The notes beneath the pieces were generated by a model, which searched no databases, was not told where the DNA came from, and was given only the letters and a program-made list of their open reading frames with translations. A stretch of 64,000 bases of DNA from Luteimonas padinae (GTDB taxonomy: Bacteria; Pseudomonadota; Gammaproteobacteria; Xanthomonadales; Xanthomonadaceae), in NCBI RefSeq assembly GCF_014652935.1, contig NZ_BMZT01000001.1, positions 62,001 to 126,000 of the forward strand, read 5' to 3'. Below, piece by piece: positions 21,470 to 32,889 of the stretch (positions are counted from its first letter, which is position 1; each line of letters begins with the position of its first letter). A program made the translations under genes and the position numbers.

Positions 21470-22611
21470 GCACCGGCACGGGCGCGTCCGTGCCCGGCGC
21501 CGCACCCGCAGGTCCGGGCGCAGCCTGGTCGGGGCCGGAGCCGGACGCCCTGCCGCGCGCGCACGGCGCGCCGGTCCTGTCCGGGAGAATCCGCGCGGTG
21601 GCGGAGGACTTCGACGTCACCGAGCTCGACGGTTTCGCCGCCAGCGGCGCCGGCGAACATCTGCTGCTGACGATCGAGAAGCGCGGCATGAACACCGCCT
21701 TCGTCGCGCGGCTGCTGGCGGAGTGGGCCGGCGTCGACGAGCGCGCGATCGGCTATGCCGGACTCAAGGACCGCCATGCGCTGACGCGGCAGCGCTTCAG
21801 CGTGCAGCTGCCGGGTCGCGAGGCTCCGGACGTCGCGGCGCTGGAGCGCGATGATGCGGCCAGCGGTCAGCGGCTACGCGTGCTCGACCAGGCGCGGCAT
21901 GCGCGCAAGCTGCCGCGTGGCGCGCTGGCCGGCAACCGCTTCGTGCTGGTGCTGCGCGAGGTCGAAGGCGACCGCGATGCGATCGGGGCGCGGCTGCAGG
22001 CGATCGCCGCGCATGGCGTGCCCAATTATTTCGGCGAACAGCGCTTCGGCCACGGCCGCGGCAACGTCGACAAGGCGCGGCGCATGTTCGCCGGCCTGCG
22101 CGTGCGCAGGGACGAGCGCGCGCTGCTGCTGTCGGCGGCGCGCTCGGAGCTGTTCAACCGCGTGCTGGCGGCGCGCGTGGCCGGCGGCAGCTGGGACCGT
22201 CCGCTGGATGGCGACGCCTGGATGCTCGACGGCAGCCGCAGCGTGTTCGGCCCGGAGCCGTGGAGCGACGCGCTGGCGGCGCGCCTGGCGGCGTTCGACA
22301 TCCACCCGAGCGCACCGCTGTGGGGGCGCGGCGAGCTGCGCAGCACGGGCGACGCGAAGGCGCTGGAGCTCGCCGCGCTGGCCGATCCCGCGAGCCTGGC
22401 GCTGAGGGCGGGCCTGGAAGGCGCGGGCCTGGCCCAGGAGCGACGTGCGACCCGACTGCGTCCCGATGGCCTGGCCTGGCAGTGGCTGGCGGAGGGCGTG
22501 CTGGAACTGCGCTTCTCGCTGCCTGCCGGCGCCTATGCGACCTCGGTGCTGGCCGAACTCGGCCCCACGCACGAATCCGGAACGCCGCGCCGGCCGTCCG
22601 TCGGAAACTGA
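21466..22611 (+). CDS. truD: tRNA pseudouridine(13) synthase
   Basis: Converts U13 of certain tRNAs to pseudouridine. 381 residues from GTG 21466, which overlaps the ispF stop (GTGA). The catalytic Asp102 is in [28 protein letters not shown] and [11 protein letters not shown] are further TruD signatures. It is longer than the E. coli protein (349), partly through an Ala/Gly/Pro-rich first 25 residues that may not all be translated. No internal ATG before the conserved part offers a better start. Confidence 0.93.
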   Translation: MSTGTGASVPGAAPAGPGAAWSGPEPDALPRAHGAPVLSGRIRAVAEDFDVTELDGFAASGAGEHLLLTIEKRGMNTAFVARLLAEWAGVDERAIGYAGLKDRHALTRQRFSVQLPGREAPDVAALERDDAASGQRLRVLDQARHARKLPRGALAGNRFVLVLREVEGDRDAIGARLQAIAAHGVPNYFGEQRFGHGRGNVDKARRMFAGLRVRRDERALLLSAARSELFNRVLAARVAGGSWDRPLDGDAWMLDGSRSVFGPEPWSDALAARLAAFDIHPSAPLWGRGELRSTGDAKALELAALADPASLALRAGLEGAGLAQERRATRLRPDGLAWQWLAEGVLELRFSLPAGAYATSVLAELGPTHESGTPRRPSVGN

Positions 22612-22640
22612 TCGGCGGCACTGGCCGGCGGCATGAGGCC

Positions 22641-22883
22641 ATGAACAGGGTACGTCGGGCTGTCCTGATCGCGGCCGCTGCAATGGCGCTGTCCGCATGT
22701 GCCAGCAGTGGCGGCATGGCAATGGCTCCGGCCCCGGCGGACGATCGCGTGCAGGGCGAGCGCATCCTGACCGACGCGGAGTACGTGGCGAACGTCGAAC
22801 GCGTCGCACGCGACCGCGGCGTTGTCGTGCAGTGGGTCAATCCGCCGCAGAAGCGCCTCGCTCCGGCCCTTGCGTCGCGCTGA
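22641..22883 (+). CDS. Small predicted lipoprotein of unknown function
   Basis: 80 residues starting MNRVRRAVLIAAAAMALSAC, a textbook lipoprotein signal with lipobox LSAC. The mature part is only about 60 residues, polar, and ends VVQWVNPPQKRLAPALASR. I recognise no domain. It begins 29 bp after truD and meets the Smr gene tail to tail (5-bp gap). The WVNPP motif suggests a small outer-membrane lipoprotein family, but no function can be given. Confidence 0.7.
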   Translation: MNRVRRAVLIAAAAMALSACASSGGMAMAPAPADDRVQGERILTDAEYVANVERVARDRGVVVQWVNPPQKRLAPALASR

Positions 22884-22888
22884 TCCCG

Positions 22889-23440
22889 TCAGCGCCTGGC
22901 CAGCAGCACGAGCACCGCGCCGGTCCCGCCCTGGGCGGGCGGCGCGGAATGGAAGGCCAGCACGTCGGAGCGCTGGCGCAGGATGCGGTCGACCACGTTC
23001 TTCAGCACCGGCAGGCTGTCGCTGGAGTTGAGGCCCTTGCCGTGCACCACGCGCACGCAGCCGAATCCGGCGTCGCGCGCCTCGGCCAGGAAGCGCCGCA
23101 GCAGCGTTTCGGCCGTGCCGGCGTCGACGTGGTGCAGGTCGAGTTCGTCCTGGGTGGCGTACAGCCCCTGTGACAGCCGCTTGAGCGTGCGCGGCGGCAC
23201 CTGGTCGCGCCGGTGCGACAGCACGTCGCCGCGTTCGATCGAAAAGCCCTCGCCGCGCCCCAGGCGGAAATCCTCACGCGCCTGCGCCTCGTCGCGCTCG
23301 GCCATGCGCGCGCGCGGCCGCGGCCTGGGGCGCCCCGGCGGCGCCGGCGTGGCCGGCAGCGCGCGCACCGGGCCGACCGCGGCGCGGAACAGTGCTGCGT
23401 CGTCGTCGTCCCCGTCGCGTTTTCCACCTGGTCCGGCCAT
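22889..23440 (-). CDS. Smr domain protein (SmrA/SmrB-like endonuclease)
   Basis: 183 residues. The first 70 are basic and Pro/Arg-rich. The rest is an Smr domain: DELDLHHVDAGTAETLL, then VRVVHGKGLNSSDSLPVLK, and HSAPPAQGGTGAVLVLL at the end. Smr domains are nucleases: SmrB in E. coli cleaves mRNA on collided ribosomes, and other members nick DNA. The DxH and HGKG motifs needed for cleavage are present. Convergent with the small lipoprotein gene and divergent from surE, 55 bp away. Confidence 0.88.
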   Translation of the reverse strand: MAGPGGKRDGDDDDAALFRAAVGPVRALPATPAPPGRPRPRPRARMAERDEAQAREDFRLGRGEGFSIERGDVLSHRRDQVPPRTLKRLSQGLYATQDELDLHHVDAGTAETLLRRFLAEARDAGFGCVRVVHGKGLNSSDSLPVLKNVVDRILRQRSDVLAFHSAPPAQGGTGAVLVLLARR

Positions 23441-23495
23441 GCCGCAAGCCTAGCGCGGGGGACCGGTGCCGTCGCGTTCCGTTATCATGAACGCA

Positions 23496-24281
23496 ATGAA
23501 AATCCTCGTTAGCAACGACGACGGCGTCGACGCCCCGGGCATCCACGCACTCGCCACGGGCCTGCGTGCCGCGGGCCACGAGGTCGTCGTCGTCGCGCCG
23601 GACCGCGACCGCTCCGGCGCCAGCAATTCGCTCACCCTCGACCTGCCGCTGCAGGCCGTGCAGCTCGACGCCGGCACCTGGCGCGTGCATGGCACGCCGA
23701 CCGACTGCGTGCACGTGGCGATCACCGGCATGCTTGAAGCCGATCCCGACATCGTGGTCTCGGGCATCAACAACACCGCCAACCTCGGCGACGACGTGAT
23801 CTATTCCGGCACCGTGGCCGCGGCGATGGAAGGCCGCTTCCTGGGACTGCCGGCGGTCGCGGTGTCGCTGGTGACGCGCGACCATCAGGGCCGGCACTAC
23901 GACAGCGCGGCGCGTGCCGCGGTCGAGATCGTCGCCAGGCTCAAGGCCGATCCGCTGCCGGCCGACACCATCCTCAACGTCAACGTGCCCGACCTGCCGT
24001 GGTCGGAGATCGAGGGCTTCGAGGTCACCCGGCTGGGCAATCGCCACCGCGCCGAGGCCTGCATCCCGGCCAAGGATCCGCGCGGCCGCCACTTCTGGTG
24101 GATCGGCGGCGCCGGCGCCGAGGCCGACTCCGGCCCCGGCACCGACTTCCACGCCGTGCGCACCCGCCATATCGCCATCACCCCGATCCAGGTCGACCTG
24201 ACGCGCTACCAGGCGCTGGAGCAGGTCGCGGCCTGGGTCGGCGGGCTGGAGGAGGCGCTGCGCAACGGAGGCCAGGCATGA
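23496..24281 (+). CDS. surE: 5'/3'-nucleotidase SurE
   Basis: Metal-dependent nucleoside monophosphate phosphatase, 261 residues. ATG 23496 gives [15 protein letters not shown], the conserved N-terminus with the metal-binding DD pair; ATG 23487 adds three residues. Other motifs are [41 protein letters not shown] and TDFHAV. A TATCAT at 23483-23488 is so close that a transcript from it would start at or near the ATG. First gene of a surE-pcm-exoD-nlpD group; the pcm start overlaps its stop (ATGA). Confidence 0.95.
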   Translation: MKILVSNDDGVDAPGIHALATGLRAAGHEVVVVAPDRDRSGASNSLTLDLPLQAVQLDAGTWRVHGTPTDCVHVAITGMLEADPDIVVSGINNTANLGDDVIYSGTVAAAMEGRFLGLPAVAVSLVTRDHQGRHYDSAARAAVEIVARLKADPLPADTILNVNVPDLPWSEIEGFEVTRLGNRHRAEACIPAKDPRGRHFWWIGGAGAEADSGPGTDFHAVRTRHIAITPIQVDLTRYQALEQVAAWVGGLEEALRNGGQA

Positions 24282-24961
24282 CGCCGCGGCTGCGCCTGCA
24301 GCCGGAGGCGCTGGGCATGGGCATGACCTCGCAGCGCGTGCGCGACCGCCTGATCGAGCGCCTGCGCGGCAACGGCATCGCCGACGAGCGCGTGCTCAAC
24401 GCGATCCGCACCGTGCCGCGCCACCTGTTCATCGACGAGGCCTTGGCCACGCGCGCCTACGAGGACACCGCGCTGCCGATCGGCCACGGCCAGACCATCT
24501 CGCAGCCCTGGGTGGTGGCGAGGATGACCGAGGCGCTGTTCGCCGACGGCGCGCAGCCGCAGCGCGTGCTCGAGGTCGGCACCGGCTCCGGCTACCAGGC
24601 CGCGATCCTCGGCGCGCTCGGGCTGCAGGTGTACACCGTCGAGCGCATCGGCGACCTGCTGCGCGTCGCGCGCAAGCGCTTCCGCTCGCTCGGCCTGAAC
24701 GTGCGCAGCAAGCACGACGATGGCCGCGTGGGCTGGCCCGAGGAGGCGCCCTTCGACGGCATCCTCGTCACCGCCGGCGCTCCGGCCCTGGTCGACGCGC
24801 TGACGGCGCAGCTCGCGCCGGGTGGCGTGCTGGTCGCGCCGGTCGGCGCGTCGGGCGCGCAGTCGCTGCTGCGCCTGCGCAAGGATGTCGATGGCCGCGT
24901 CGTGCAGGACACGCTGGCGGCCGTCGCCTTCGTGCCGCTCCTCTCCGGACTGGTGGACTGA
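24278..24961 (+). CDS. pcm: Protein-L-isoaspartate(D-aspartate) O-methyltransferase
   Basis: Methylates abnormal isoaspartyl residues with S-adenosylmethionine, starting repair of aged proteins. 227 residues, ATG overlapping the surE stop. The motif-I loop [16 protein letters not shown] binds SAM, and upstream [18 protein letters not shown] is the Pcm substrate signature. VLVAPVG and the C-terminal FVPLLSG are also family-typical. The surE-pcm pair is conserved across proteobacteria. Confidence 0.95.
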   Translation: MTPRLRLQPEALGMGMTSQRVRDRLIERLRGNGIADERVLNAIRTVPRHLFIDEALATRAYEDTALPIGHGQTISQPWVVARMTEALFADGAQPQRVLEVGTGSGYQAAILGALGLQVYTVERIGDLLRVARKRFRSLGLNVRSKHDDGRVGWPEEAPFDGILVTAGAPALVDALTAQLAPGGVLVAPVGASGAQSLLRLRKDVDGRVVQDTLAAVAFVPLLSGLVD

Positions 24962-24965
24962 ACGC

Positions 24966-25619
24966 ATGACCCGACCGATCCCTCCGTTCCCGCCGCCGGA
25001 CGGACAGTCGCTGCGCACGCAGCTCGAGGGCATCATCGAGCGGCTGCCCAGCGGCTCGATGAGCCTGGGCGAGCTGCTCGCCGTGATCGGCGACGAAGGC
25101 CTGCTGGTGCTGTCGATCCTGCTGACCCTGGTGTTCCTGATCCCGGTGTCGATCCCGGGCGTGAGCACGGTGTTCGGCGCCGCCATCCTGCTGGTGGGCC
25201 TGAGCCGCGTGTCCGGGCGCCCGCTGTGGGTGCCGGAGAAGCTGGCCGCGCGGCAGCTGCCCGCGGACCGCCTCCGCCCGGCGCTCGCCGGCGGCATGTC
25301 CTGGGTGCGCCGGCTGGAACGCATCAGCCGCCCGTACCGGATGCCGGCGCTGGTCGACGGCCGCGCGGTGGGGCTGGTCAACAACCTCGCCTTCATCTTC
25401 GCCGCGCTGCTGCTGATGGCGCCGTTCGGGTTCGTGCCGTTCAGCAACACCATCCCCGCGATCGCGCTGCTGCTTTACGCTGTGGGCTTCATCCAGCGCG
25501 ATGGTGTCGCCGTGCTCCTGGGCCACCTCGCCACGATCGGTACCGTGGTCTATTTCAGCGTGCTGATCGGCGGCGGCGGCCTGGCCCTCACGCACCTGTG
25601 GCAGCGCTTCGCCGGGTGA
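24966..25619 (+). CDS. ExoD family exopolysaccharide synthesis-related membrane protein
   Basis: 217 residues from ATG 24966, four bases after pcm. A polar N-terminus (MTRPIPPFPPPDGQSLRTQL) precedes the ExoD-type segment SMSLGELLAVIGDEGLLVL and several hydrophobic helices with VFLIPVSIPGVSTVFGAAIL and LLMAPFGFVPFSNTIPAIAL. Rhizobial exoD mutants have altered exopolysaccharide and alkali sensitivity; the molecular role is unknown. Its place between pcm and nlpD is unlike E. coli, where pcm and nlpD are adjacent. Confidence 0.82.
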   Translation: MTRPIPPFPPPDGQSLRTQLEGIIERLPSGSMSLGELLAVIGDEGLLVLSILLTLVFLIPVSIPGVSTVFGAAILLVGLSRVSGRPLWVPEKLAARQLPADRLRPALAGGMSWVRRLERISRPYRMPALVDGRAVGLVNNLAFIFAALLLMAPFGFVPFSNTIPAIALLLYAVGFIQRDGVAVLLGHLATIGTVVYFSVLIGGGGLALTHLWQRFAG

Positions 25620-25672
25620 CCGGTCCCGTCCTGCCCGAGCGCGTCACGTCACAGATGGAGGTTTTCCCGCGC

Positions 25673-26476
25673 ATGCCCCCGATCCGCCGCTCCGCCCGCA
25701 TCGCCCTCGTTCCCCTGGTTGCGCTGGTGCTGGCGCTCGCCGGCTGCGGCACGAGCAAGGTGGTCCGCGAGGGTGGGGCCGGCGCCACGCGCGCGTCGAC
25801 GCCGAAGCCGGGGCAGACCGTCACCGTGCGCAGGGGTGACAACCTCTACCGGCTGGCCGTCAACAACGGCATCAGCCCGCTCGACCTGGCGATGTGGAAC
25901 GGCATCCAGCCGCCGTACACCATCTATCCCGGGCAGAACCTGCGCCTGTACCCCTCGTCGGGGAGCGCGCGCGGCAGCACGGCCTCTACCAGCCGCCGTG
26001 GCACGGGCAGCACCACCGCGCGAGCGCCCACCGACAGCCGCGGCCGCGTGGTCAAGCCGACGCAGACCCCGCCGCAGCCCACCGGCCCCGCGCCGGTGCG
26101 CAGCACGGTGGCCTGGCGCTGGCCCGCCGACGGCGGCCTGGTCAGCCGCTACGTCGAGGGCGATCCCACGAAGCAGGGCGTCGGCATCGCCGGTTCGGCC
26201 GGGCAGGCGGTGCGCGCGGCCGGCGACGGCGTCATCGTGTACTCGGGTTCGGGCCTGGTCGGCTACGGCGAGCTGGTCATCATCAAGCACGACGAGCAGT
26301 GGCTGTCGGCCTATGGCCACAACCGCAGGCGGCTGGTGGGCGAGGGCGATCGCGTCAAGGCCGGCCAGCAGATCGCCGAGATGGGCCGCACCGGCGCCGA
26401 CCGCGACATGCTGCACTTCGAGATCCGCTACAACGGCAAGCCGGTCGATCCGCTGCGCTACCTGCCGCAGCGCTGA
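25673..26476 (+). CDS. nlpD: NlpD-like lipoprotein: LysM plus degenerate M23 (LytM) domain
   Basis: 267 residues from ATG 25673 (GGAGG 11 bases upstream; ATG 25655 is an alternative). The lipobox is LALAGC. A LysM domain, TVRRGDNLYRLAVNNGISP to YPGQNLRLYP, binds peptidoglycan. After a Ser/Thr/Pro-rich linker comes an M23 fold in which metal ligands are lost: the HxxxD motif reads QGVGIAG and the HxH motif reads MLHFEIR. Such dead LytM domains activate amidases (AmiC) during cell separation. In many proteobacteria rpoS follows nlpD; here a convergent unrelated gene follows instead. Confidence 0.92.
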   Translation: MPPIRRSARIALVPLVALVLALAGCGTSKVVREGGAGATRASTPKPGQTVTVRRGDNLYRLAVNNGISPLDLAMWNGIQPPYTIYPGQNLRLYPSSGSARGSTASTSRRGTGSTTARAPTDSRGRVVKPTQTPPQPTGPAPVRSTVAWRWPADGGLVSRYVEGDPTKQGVGIAGSAGQAVRAAGDGVIVYSGSGLVGYGELVIIKHDEQWLSAYGHNRRRLVGEGDRVKAGQQIAEMGRTGADRDMLHFEIRYNGKPVDPLRYLPQR

Positions 26477-26525
26477 CCGGTTCCGCGCGCGGTCCTCGCG
26501 CAGCGGCGGCGTGGCGTGCGGCGGC

Positions 26526-26903
26526 TCAGCCGCCCGACAGGATGAAGCCCGCCACCACGCGCCGGCCTTCGCTGGCCAGCACGTTGAAGGTGCGCGCGGC
26601 CGCGGCGTTGGTCATCGCTTCCAGGCCCACACCGCGGGCCAGGCACGCGGCCAGGGTGCGCGGCGGCGGGAAGGCCTGCGCGTCGCCCGTGCCGAGGATG
26701 ATCACCTCGGGATCCAGGGCGAGCAGCGGCTCGAGCTGCTCGGGTGCCAGGCCGGCGACCGGGGCCGCCGCCCACTCCTCGACCAGCCGGGTCGGCGAGA
26801 CGATGAAGCTCGCGCCCAGGCGGCGGTCGTTGACCAGTGCCGAGCGGCCATCGGCGCCGCGCAGCACGTATTCATAGTCTGGGCGTTCCTGGACGAGGTC
26901 CAT
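26526..26903 (-). CDS. Mth938-like (DUF498) domain protein
   Basis: 125 residues, MDLVQERPDYEYVLRGADG. Family landmarks are SFIVSPTRLVEEW, LDPEVIILGTGD and GVGLEAMTNAAAARTFNVLASEGRRVVAGFIL. Bacterial members are small cytoplasmic proteins of unknown activity, related to a human mitochondrial assembly factor (NDUFAF3). It sits 14 bp after yhbY on the minus strand, likely one transcript. Function not predictable. Confidence 0.85.
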   Translation of the reverse strand: MDLVQERPDYEYVLRGADGRSALVNDRRLGASFIVSPTRLVEEWAAAPVAGLAPEQLEPLLALDPEVIILGTGDAQAFPPPRTLAACLARGVGLEAMTNAAAARTFNVLASEGRRVVAGFILSGG

Positions 26904-26917
26904 CGCGTGTCGCGTCC

Positions 26918-27223
26918 TCAGCCGCGCGGAAGCACGATCTGGCGCTTCTCGCGGTTGGGGCGGTAAAGCACGGCCACGTGGCCGATGCGCTGCACCAGCG
27001 CGGCGCTGGTGCGTTCCGCCAGGGCGCCGATCAGCGCGTCGCGCTCTTCGCGGTCGGCCGCGCCCACCTTCACCTTGATCAGCTCGTGGTGGTCCAGCGC
27101 GCCGTCGAGTTCCGCCACCAGCGCGTCGGTGACGCCCTTGCCGCCGACCTGGAGCATCGCCTTGAGCCCATGGGCCTGGCCGCGCAGGAAGCGGATCTGG
27201 GCGGCGGTGAGCTCGACGGTCAT
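26918..27223 (-). CDS. yhbY: YhbY family RNA-binding protein (CRS1/YhbY domain)
   Basis: 101 residues, one CRM domain: [29 protein letters not shown], then [12 protein letters not shown] and [20 protein letters not shown]. The GxxG-type loop VGGKG binds RNA. E. coli YhbY associates with pre-50S ribosomal particles. Divergent from rlmE, itself a 23S rRNA methylase, the conserved arrangement that supports a shared role in large-subunit assembly. Confidence 0.93.
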   Translation of the reverse strand: MTVELTAAQIRFLRGQAHGLKAMLQVGGKGVTDALVAELDGALDHHELIKVKVGAADREERDALIGALAERTSAALVQRIGHVAVLYRPNREKRQIVLPRG

Positions 27224-27291
27224 GGGGGCAGGGGTCAGGTCCGGGGGGTGCGCAGGGTATCATGACCGGCCCCCGCCCCCATGCCGACGCG

Positions 27292-27924
27292 ATGGCCACC
27301 CGCAGCAAAAGCAGCCAGCGCTGGCTCCAGGAACACTTCAACGACCCCTTCGTGAAGAAGGCCCAGGCCGAAGGCCTGCGGTCGCGCGCCGCCTACAAGC
27401 TGGAGGAGCTGGTCGAGCGCGACCGCCTGCTGAAGCCCGGCATGACCGTGGTCGACCTCGGTGCCGCGCCCGGAGGCTGGTCGCAGTGGGTCCGCCAGGC
27501 CCTGGGCGACGGTGGCCGCGTGATCGCGCTGGACATCCTGGACATGCCGCCGCTGGCCGGCGTGGAGTTCATCCATGGGGACTTCAGGGAGGACGCGGTA
27601 CTTTCGCAGCTGGAATCCACCCTTGCCGGCGCGTCCGTGGACCTTGTCTTGTCGGACATGGCCCCCAACAAGAGTGGAGTGACAGCCGTCGACCAGCCGC
27701 GGGCCATGTACCTGGCCGAGCTTGCGATGGATTTCGCCGACCGGCACCTGCGTCCGGGCGGCGACTTCCTGATCAAGCTGTTCCACGGGGCCGGCTTCGA
27801 CGACTACGTGCGCGAGCTGCGCCGGCGCTACGCGAAAGTGGTGGTCCGCAAGCCCGCGGCCTCGCGCCAGCGTTCGCCGGAAGTCTATGCGCTGGCGCAG
27901 GGCAAGCTGGCCCGGATGAAGTAA
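27292..27924 (+). CDS. rlmE: 23S rRNA (uridine(2552)-2'-O)-methyltransferase
   Basis: Heat-shock methylase that modifies U2552 of 23S rRNA using SAM. 210 residues from ATG 27292 (E. coli 209); an in-frame ATG at 27262 adds ten weakly conserved residues. The catalytic K-D-K-E set is visible: Lys36 in RAAYKLEEL, Asp in [10 protein letters not shown], Lys in DFLIKLFHG and Glu in [10 protein letters not shown]. The SAM loop is [14 protein letters not shown]. ftsH follows 27 bp later, the universal rlmE-ftsH pair. Confidence 0.95.
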   Translation: MATRSKSSQRWLQEHFNDPFVKKAQAEGLRSRAAYKLEELVERDRLLKPGMTVVDLGAAPGGWSQWVRQALGDGGRVIALDILDMPPLAGVEFIHGDFREDAVLSQLESTLAGASVDLVLSDMAPNKSGVTAVDQPRAMYLAELAMDFADRHLRPGGDFLIKLFHGAGFDDYVRELRRRYAKVVVRKPAASRQRSPEVYALAQGKLARMK

Positions 27925-27951
27925 ATTGGCGGCATCGCCGCGGAGAGTGGA

Positions 27952-29868
<1,917 letters not shown>

Positions 29869-29877
29869 GCTACACCG

Positions 29878-29905
29878 AAGGGGCGGGGAACCGCCCCTTT
29901 CTTTT
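29878..29905 (+). terminator. Rho-independent terminator after ftsH
   Basis: Stem AAGGGGCGG / CCGCCCCTT (29878-29886 and 29891-29899) with a GGAA loop, followed by TCTTTTGG. Nine perfect base pairs, 10 bp past the ftsH stop. Confidence 0.85.
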
Positions 29906-29964
29906 GGTTCTTCTCTCGACTGAGGGAAAGGGCGCGTCGGGGCATCGCGGCGCTTCGACGCATG

Positions 29965-30283
29965 GCCTGCTGCCGCTCATGTCCCCCGATGCCGGCCCGC
30001 CGGGCCGACATCTCCTCCTTGACTTCCCGTCAGCAGGCCACGCGCCGAAGCCGGGCAGGGTTCCGGCGGCCCGTTGCAAGAAGAGCAGGCGCGCGTCGTT
30101 GCCCTGCGTGAACCGCAACGTGCAGCAACGTACCGCCGCCTTTCTCCAGTGGTTCCAGGTGGACCGCTTCCACCCTCCAGCGGCCGACACCCTTCCGGAC
30201 TGCGGTGCGATGCCTGCTGACGGGAAGTCAAGGAGGAGGCTGTGGCCGCAGGCCGCAGCCGGGGGACATGAGCGGCAGCAGGC
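29965..30283. repeat. Inverted pair of a ~74-bp repeat element
   Basis: In the 581-bp gap 29869-30449 (no gene) the segment 29965-30038 is repeated in opposite orientation at 30212-30283. Both copies begin GCCTGCTGCCGCTCATGTCC and end CTTGACTTCCCGTCAGCAGGC-like on their own strand. About 25 bp in the middle differ. Each copy also starts and ends with short inverted repeats (GCCTGCTG / CAGCAGGC). Weaker similarity extends inward for about 40 bp. The remaining 30284-30449 shows only a possible weak AAGGG/CCCTT hairpin near 30370 and a GATAAT ahead of folP. Confidence 0.85.
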
Positions 30284-30449
30284 ATCGCACCGCAGCACGA
30301 CCACCCTCCCGCCGGCCTGGCCCAGGATCAGCACAGCGCGCGATCCCTCACTTGGGAGAAGAACCTAGAAAAAGGGCTTTCAAACCCTTCCCGCCACGGT
30401 CCCCTCCACCGGGGCGATAATCCCGTCTGCCTGTCAACCGGAGCGCCTC

Positions 30450-31349
30450 ATGTTCGACACCGTCCCCAGCCTGGACTGCGCCGGCCGCGCGCTGCGCCTC
30501 GACCGGCCGCGGGTGATGGGCATCGTCAACGTCACACCGGATTCCTTCTCCGATGGCGGCGATCATTTGGACGCCGATGCCGCGGTCGCCCACGGCCTGA
30601 AGCTGGCGGAGGAGGGCGCCGACATCCTCGACGTCGGCGGCGAATCGACGCGGCCCGGCTCCGAAGGCGTCGGCGCGGACGAGGAGATCCGCCGCGTGGT
30701 GCCGGTCATCGAACGCCTGGTGCGGGAGACCGCGCTGCCGGTCAGCATCGACACCTGGCGCCCGGAGGTGATGCGCGCCGCGGTTGCCGCCGGCGCGGGC
30801 ATGATCAACGACATCCGCGCGCTGCGCGCCGAGGGCGCTCTCGACGCCGCCGCGGAGCTGGGCGTGCCGGTGGTGCTGATGCACATGCTGGGCGAGCCGC
30901 GCTCGATGCAGGAGGCGCCTGAGTACGACGATGTCGTCGGCGACGTGCACCGCTTCCTCGCCGAGCGCATCTTCGCCGCCGAGATGGCCGGCATCCCGCG
31001 CAGGCGCATCGTCGCCGATCCCGGCTTCGGCTTCGGCAAGACCACGCAGCACAACGTCACCCTGCTGGCGCGGCTGGAGCGCTTCGCCGAACTCGGCGTG
31101 CCGGTGCTGGCCGGGCTGTCGCGCAAGCGCAGCATCGGCGAGCTCACCGGCCGGGACGACGCGAAGGCGCGCGTGCACGGCTCGGTGGCCGCGCACCTGG
31201 TCGCCGCCCAGCGCGGCGCGATGCTGCTGCGCGTGCACGACGTCGCGGCCACCGTCGACGCGCTCAGGGTGCTCGCGGCCGTGGACGCGGTCCCGTTGCC
31301 GCGCGTGCCCGCGGCCGCCGCGCCCATGACCATCGACTGGCCCGACTGA
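30450..31349 (+). CDS. folP: Dihydropteroate synthase
   Basis: Folate pathway enzyme joining p-aminobenzoate to hydroxymethyl-dihydropterin diphosphate, and the sulfonamide target. 299 residues. The two signatures VMGIVNVTPDSFSDGG and GADILDVGGESTRPGS are intact, as are SIDTW, MIND, DPGFGFGKTTQHN and RKRSIGEL. A GATAAT about 35 bp upstream may be its -10 element. In many bacteria ftsH-folP are adjacent, as here apart from the inserted repeats. Confidence 0.95.
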   Translation: MFDTVPSLDCAGRALRLDRPRVMGIVNVTPDSFSDGGDHLDADAAVAHGLKLAEEGADILDVGGESTRPGSEGVGADEEIRRVVPVIERLVRETALPVSIDTWRPEVMRAAVAAGAGMINDIRALRAEGALDAAAELGVPVVLMHMLGEPRSMQEAPEYDDVVGDVHRFLAERIFAAEMAGIPRRRIVADPGFGFGKTTQHNVTLLARLERFAELGVPVLAGLSRKRSIGELTGRDDAKARVHGSVAAHLVAAQRGAMLLRVHDVAATVDALRVLAAVDAVPLPRVPAAAAPMTIDWPD

Positions 31350-31410
31350 GCGCGCGCTCGCGTAAAGTCCCGGCGGTGCACGCCCCGCCACGGGGCATGG
31401 GGACCACCGC

Positions 31411-32889
31411 ATGACCGCAAGCCTGCCGCTGATCGCCACCTTCGCCGGCTACCTGGTGCTGATGATCGGCATCGGCCTCTGGGCCTGGCGCCGGACCCGC
31501 ACCTTCGACGACTACATCCTCGGCGGGCGATCGCTGGGCAGCGTGGTGACCGCGCTGTCGGCGGGGGCGTCCGACATGAGCGGCTGGCTGCTGATGGGCC
31601 TGCCAGGCGCCGCCTACCTCGGCGGCGTGTCCGAGGGCTGGATCGCGGTCGGCCTGGTGCTGGGCGCCTGGGCCAACTGGCACGTGGTGGCCGGTCCGCT
31701 GCGCGTGTACACCGAGCGCGCGAAGAACGCGCTCACCCTGCCGGACTACTTCACCCACCGCTTCGACGACCGGGCGCGGGTGCTGCGCGTGGTCTCGGCG
31801 CTGGTGATCCTGGTGTTCTTCGCGGTGTACTGCGCCTCGGGCATCGTCGCCGGCGCCAAGCTGTTCGAGGAGGTGTTCGGACTGCCGTATGCGCAGGCGC
31901 TGTGGTGGGGCGCGGCGGTCACCATCGCCTACACCTTCATCGGCGGCTTCCTCGCGGTCAGCTGGACCGACACCGTGCAGGCAACGCTGATGATCTTCGC
32001 GCTGCTGCTGGTGCCGGTCATGGTGATCGTGGGCGTCGGCGGGCTCGGCGAGGGCCTGGCGCTGGTCGAGCAGGTCGATCCGGCGCGGCTGGACTGGGTC
32101 GGCGCCGGTGGCGCGATCGCAGTGGTGTCGGCGCTGGCCTGGGGCCTGGGCTACTTCGGCCAGCCGCACGTCCTCGCGCGCTTCATGGCCGCCGAGTCGC
32201 TGGCGGCGATCCCGAAGGCGCGCCGCATCGGCATGGGCTGGATGGTGCTGTGCCTGCTCGGCTCGGTGTCGGTGGGCGTGTTCGGCATCGCCTGGTATGC
32301 CGCGCATCCCGGCCAGGCGCTGGCCGATCCGGAGCGCGTGTTCGTGAGCCTGTCGCAGCAGCTGTTCAATCCCTGGGTGGCCGGCGTGCTGCTGTCGGCG
32401 ATCCTGGCGGCGATCATGAGCACGCTGTCGTGCCAGCTGCTGGTCTGCTCGAGCGCGCTGACCGAGGATTTCTACCGCGGCTTCGTCCGGCCACAGGCCG
32501 GGCAGCGCGAGCTGGTCTGGTTCGGCCGCGCGATGGTGCTGGCGGTCGCGCTGGTGGCGATCTTCATCGCCCGCGACCCCGACAGCCGCGTGCTGGGCCT
32601 CGTGGCCTACGCCTGGGCGGGCTTCGGTGCCGCCTTCGGTCCGGTGGTGGTGCTGTCGCTGACGTGGGCGCGCATGACCCGCAACGGTGCGCTGGCCGGT
32701 GTGCTCGTGGGCGCGGCCACCGTGGTGCTGTGGAAGCACACCGGCAGCGCGCTGTACGAGATCGTGCCGGGCTTCATCGCCGCCACCGTCGCGATCGTGG
32801 GCGTCAGCCTGCTCGGGCGCGCGCCCCCCGCCCATGTGCTCGCGACCCACGCCGGGGTCCGCGCCGAACTCCGGCAGCATGGCCACTGA
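31411..32889 (+). CDS. putP: Sodium/proline symporter (SSS family)
   Basis: 492-residue membrane protein importing proline with sodium. Begins with a helix, then [35 protein letters not shown], the PutP N-terminal signature with the sodium-site Asp and Ser residues. [38 protein letters not shown] and [23 protein letters not shown] follow in family order. Length is close to E. coli PutP (502). No putA is in the window. The miaA start lies inside its last codons (11-bp overlap). Confidence 0.9.
   Translation: MTASLPLIATFAGYLVLMIGIGLWAWRRTRTFDDYILGGRSLGSVVTALSAGASDMSGWLLMGLPGAAYLGGVSEGWIAVGLVLGAWANWHVVAGPLRVYTERAKNALTLPDYFTHRFDDRARVLRVVSALVILVFFAVYCASGIVAGAKLFEEVFGLPYAQALWWGAAVTIAYTFIGGFLAVSWTDTVQATLMIFALLLVPVMVIVGVGGLGEGLALVEQVDPARLDWVGAGGAIAVVSALAWGLGYFGQPHVLARFMAAESLAAIPKARRIGMGWMVLCLLGSVSVGVFGIAWYAAHPGQALADPERVFVSLSQQLFNPWVAGVLLSAILAAIMSTLSCQLLVCSSALTEDFYRGFVRPQAGQRELVWFGRAMVLAVALVAIFIARDPDSRVLGLVAYAWAGFGAAFGPVVVLSLTWARMTRNGALAGVLVGAATVVLWKHTGSALYEIVPGFIAATVAIVGVSLLGRAPPAHVLATHAGVRAELRQHGH

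Noticed and set aside
30340..30400. Minus-strand terminator near 30370
   Set aside because: The AAGGG/CCCTT stem is only five base pairs and no minus-strand gene leads to it.
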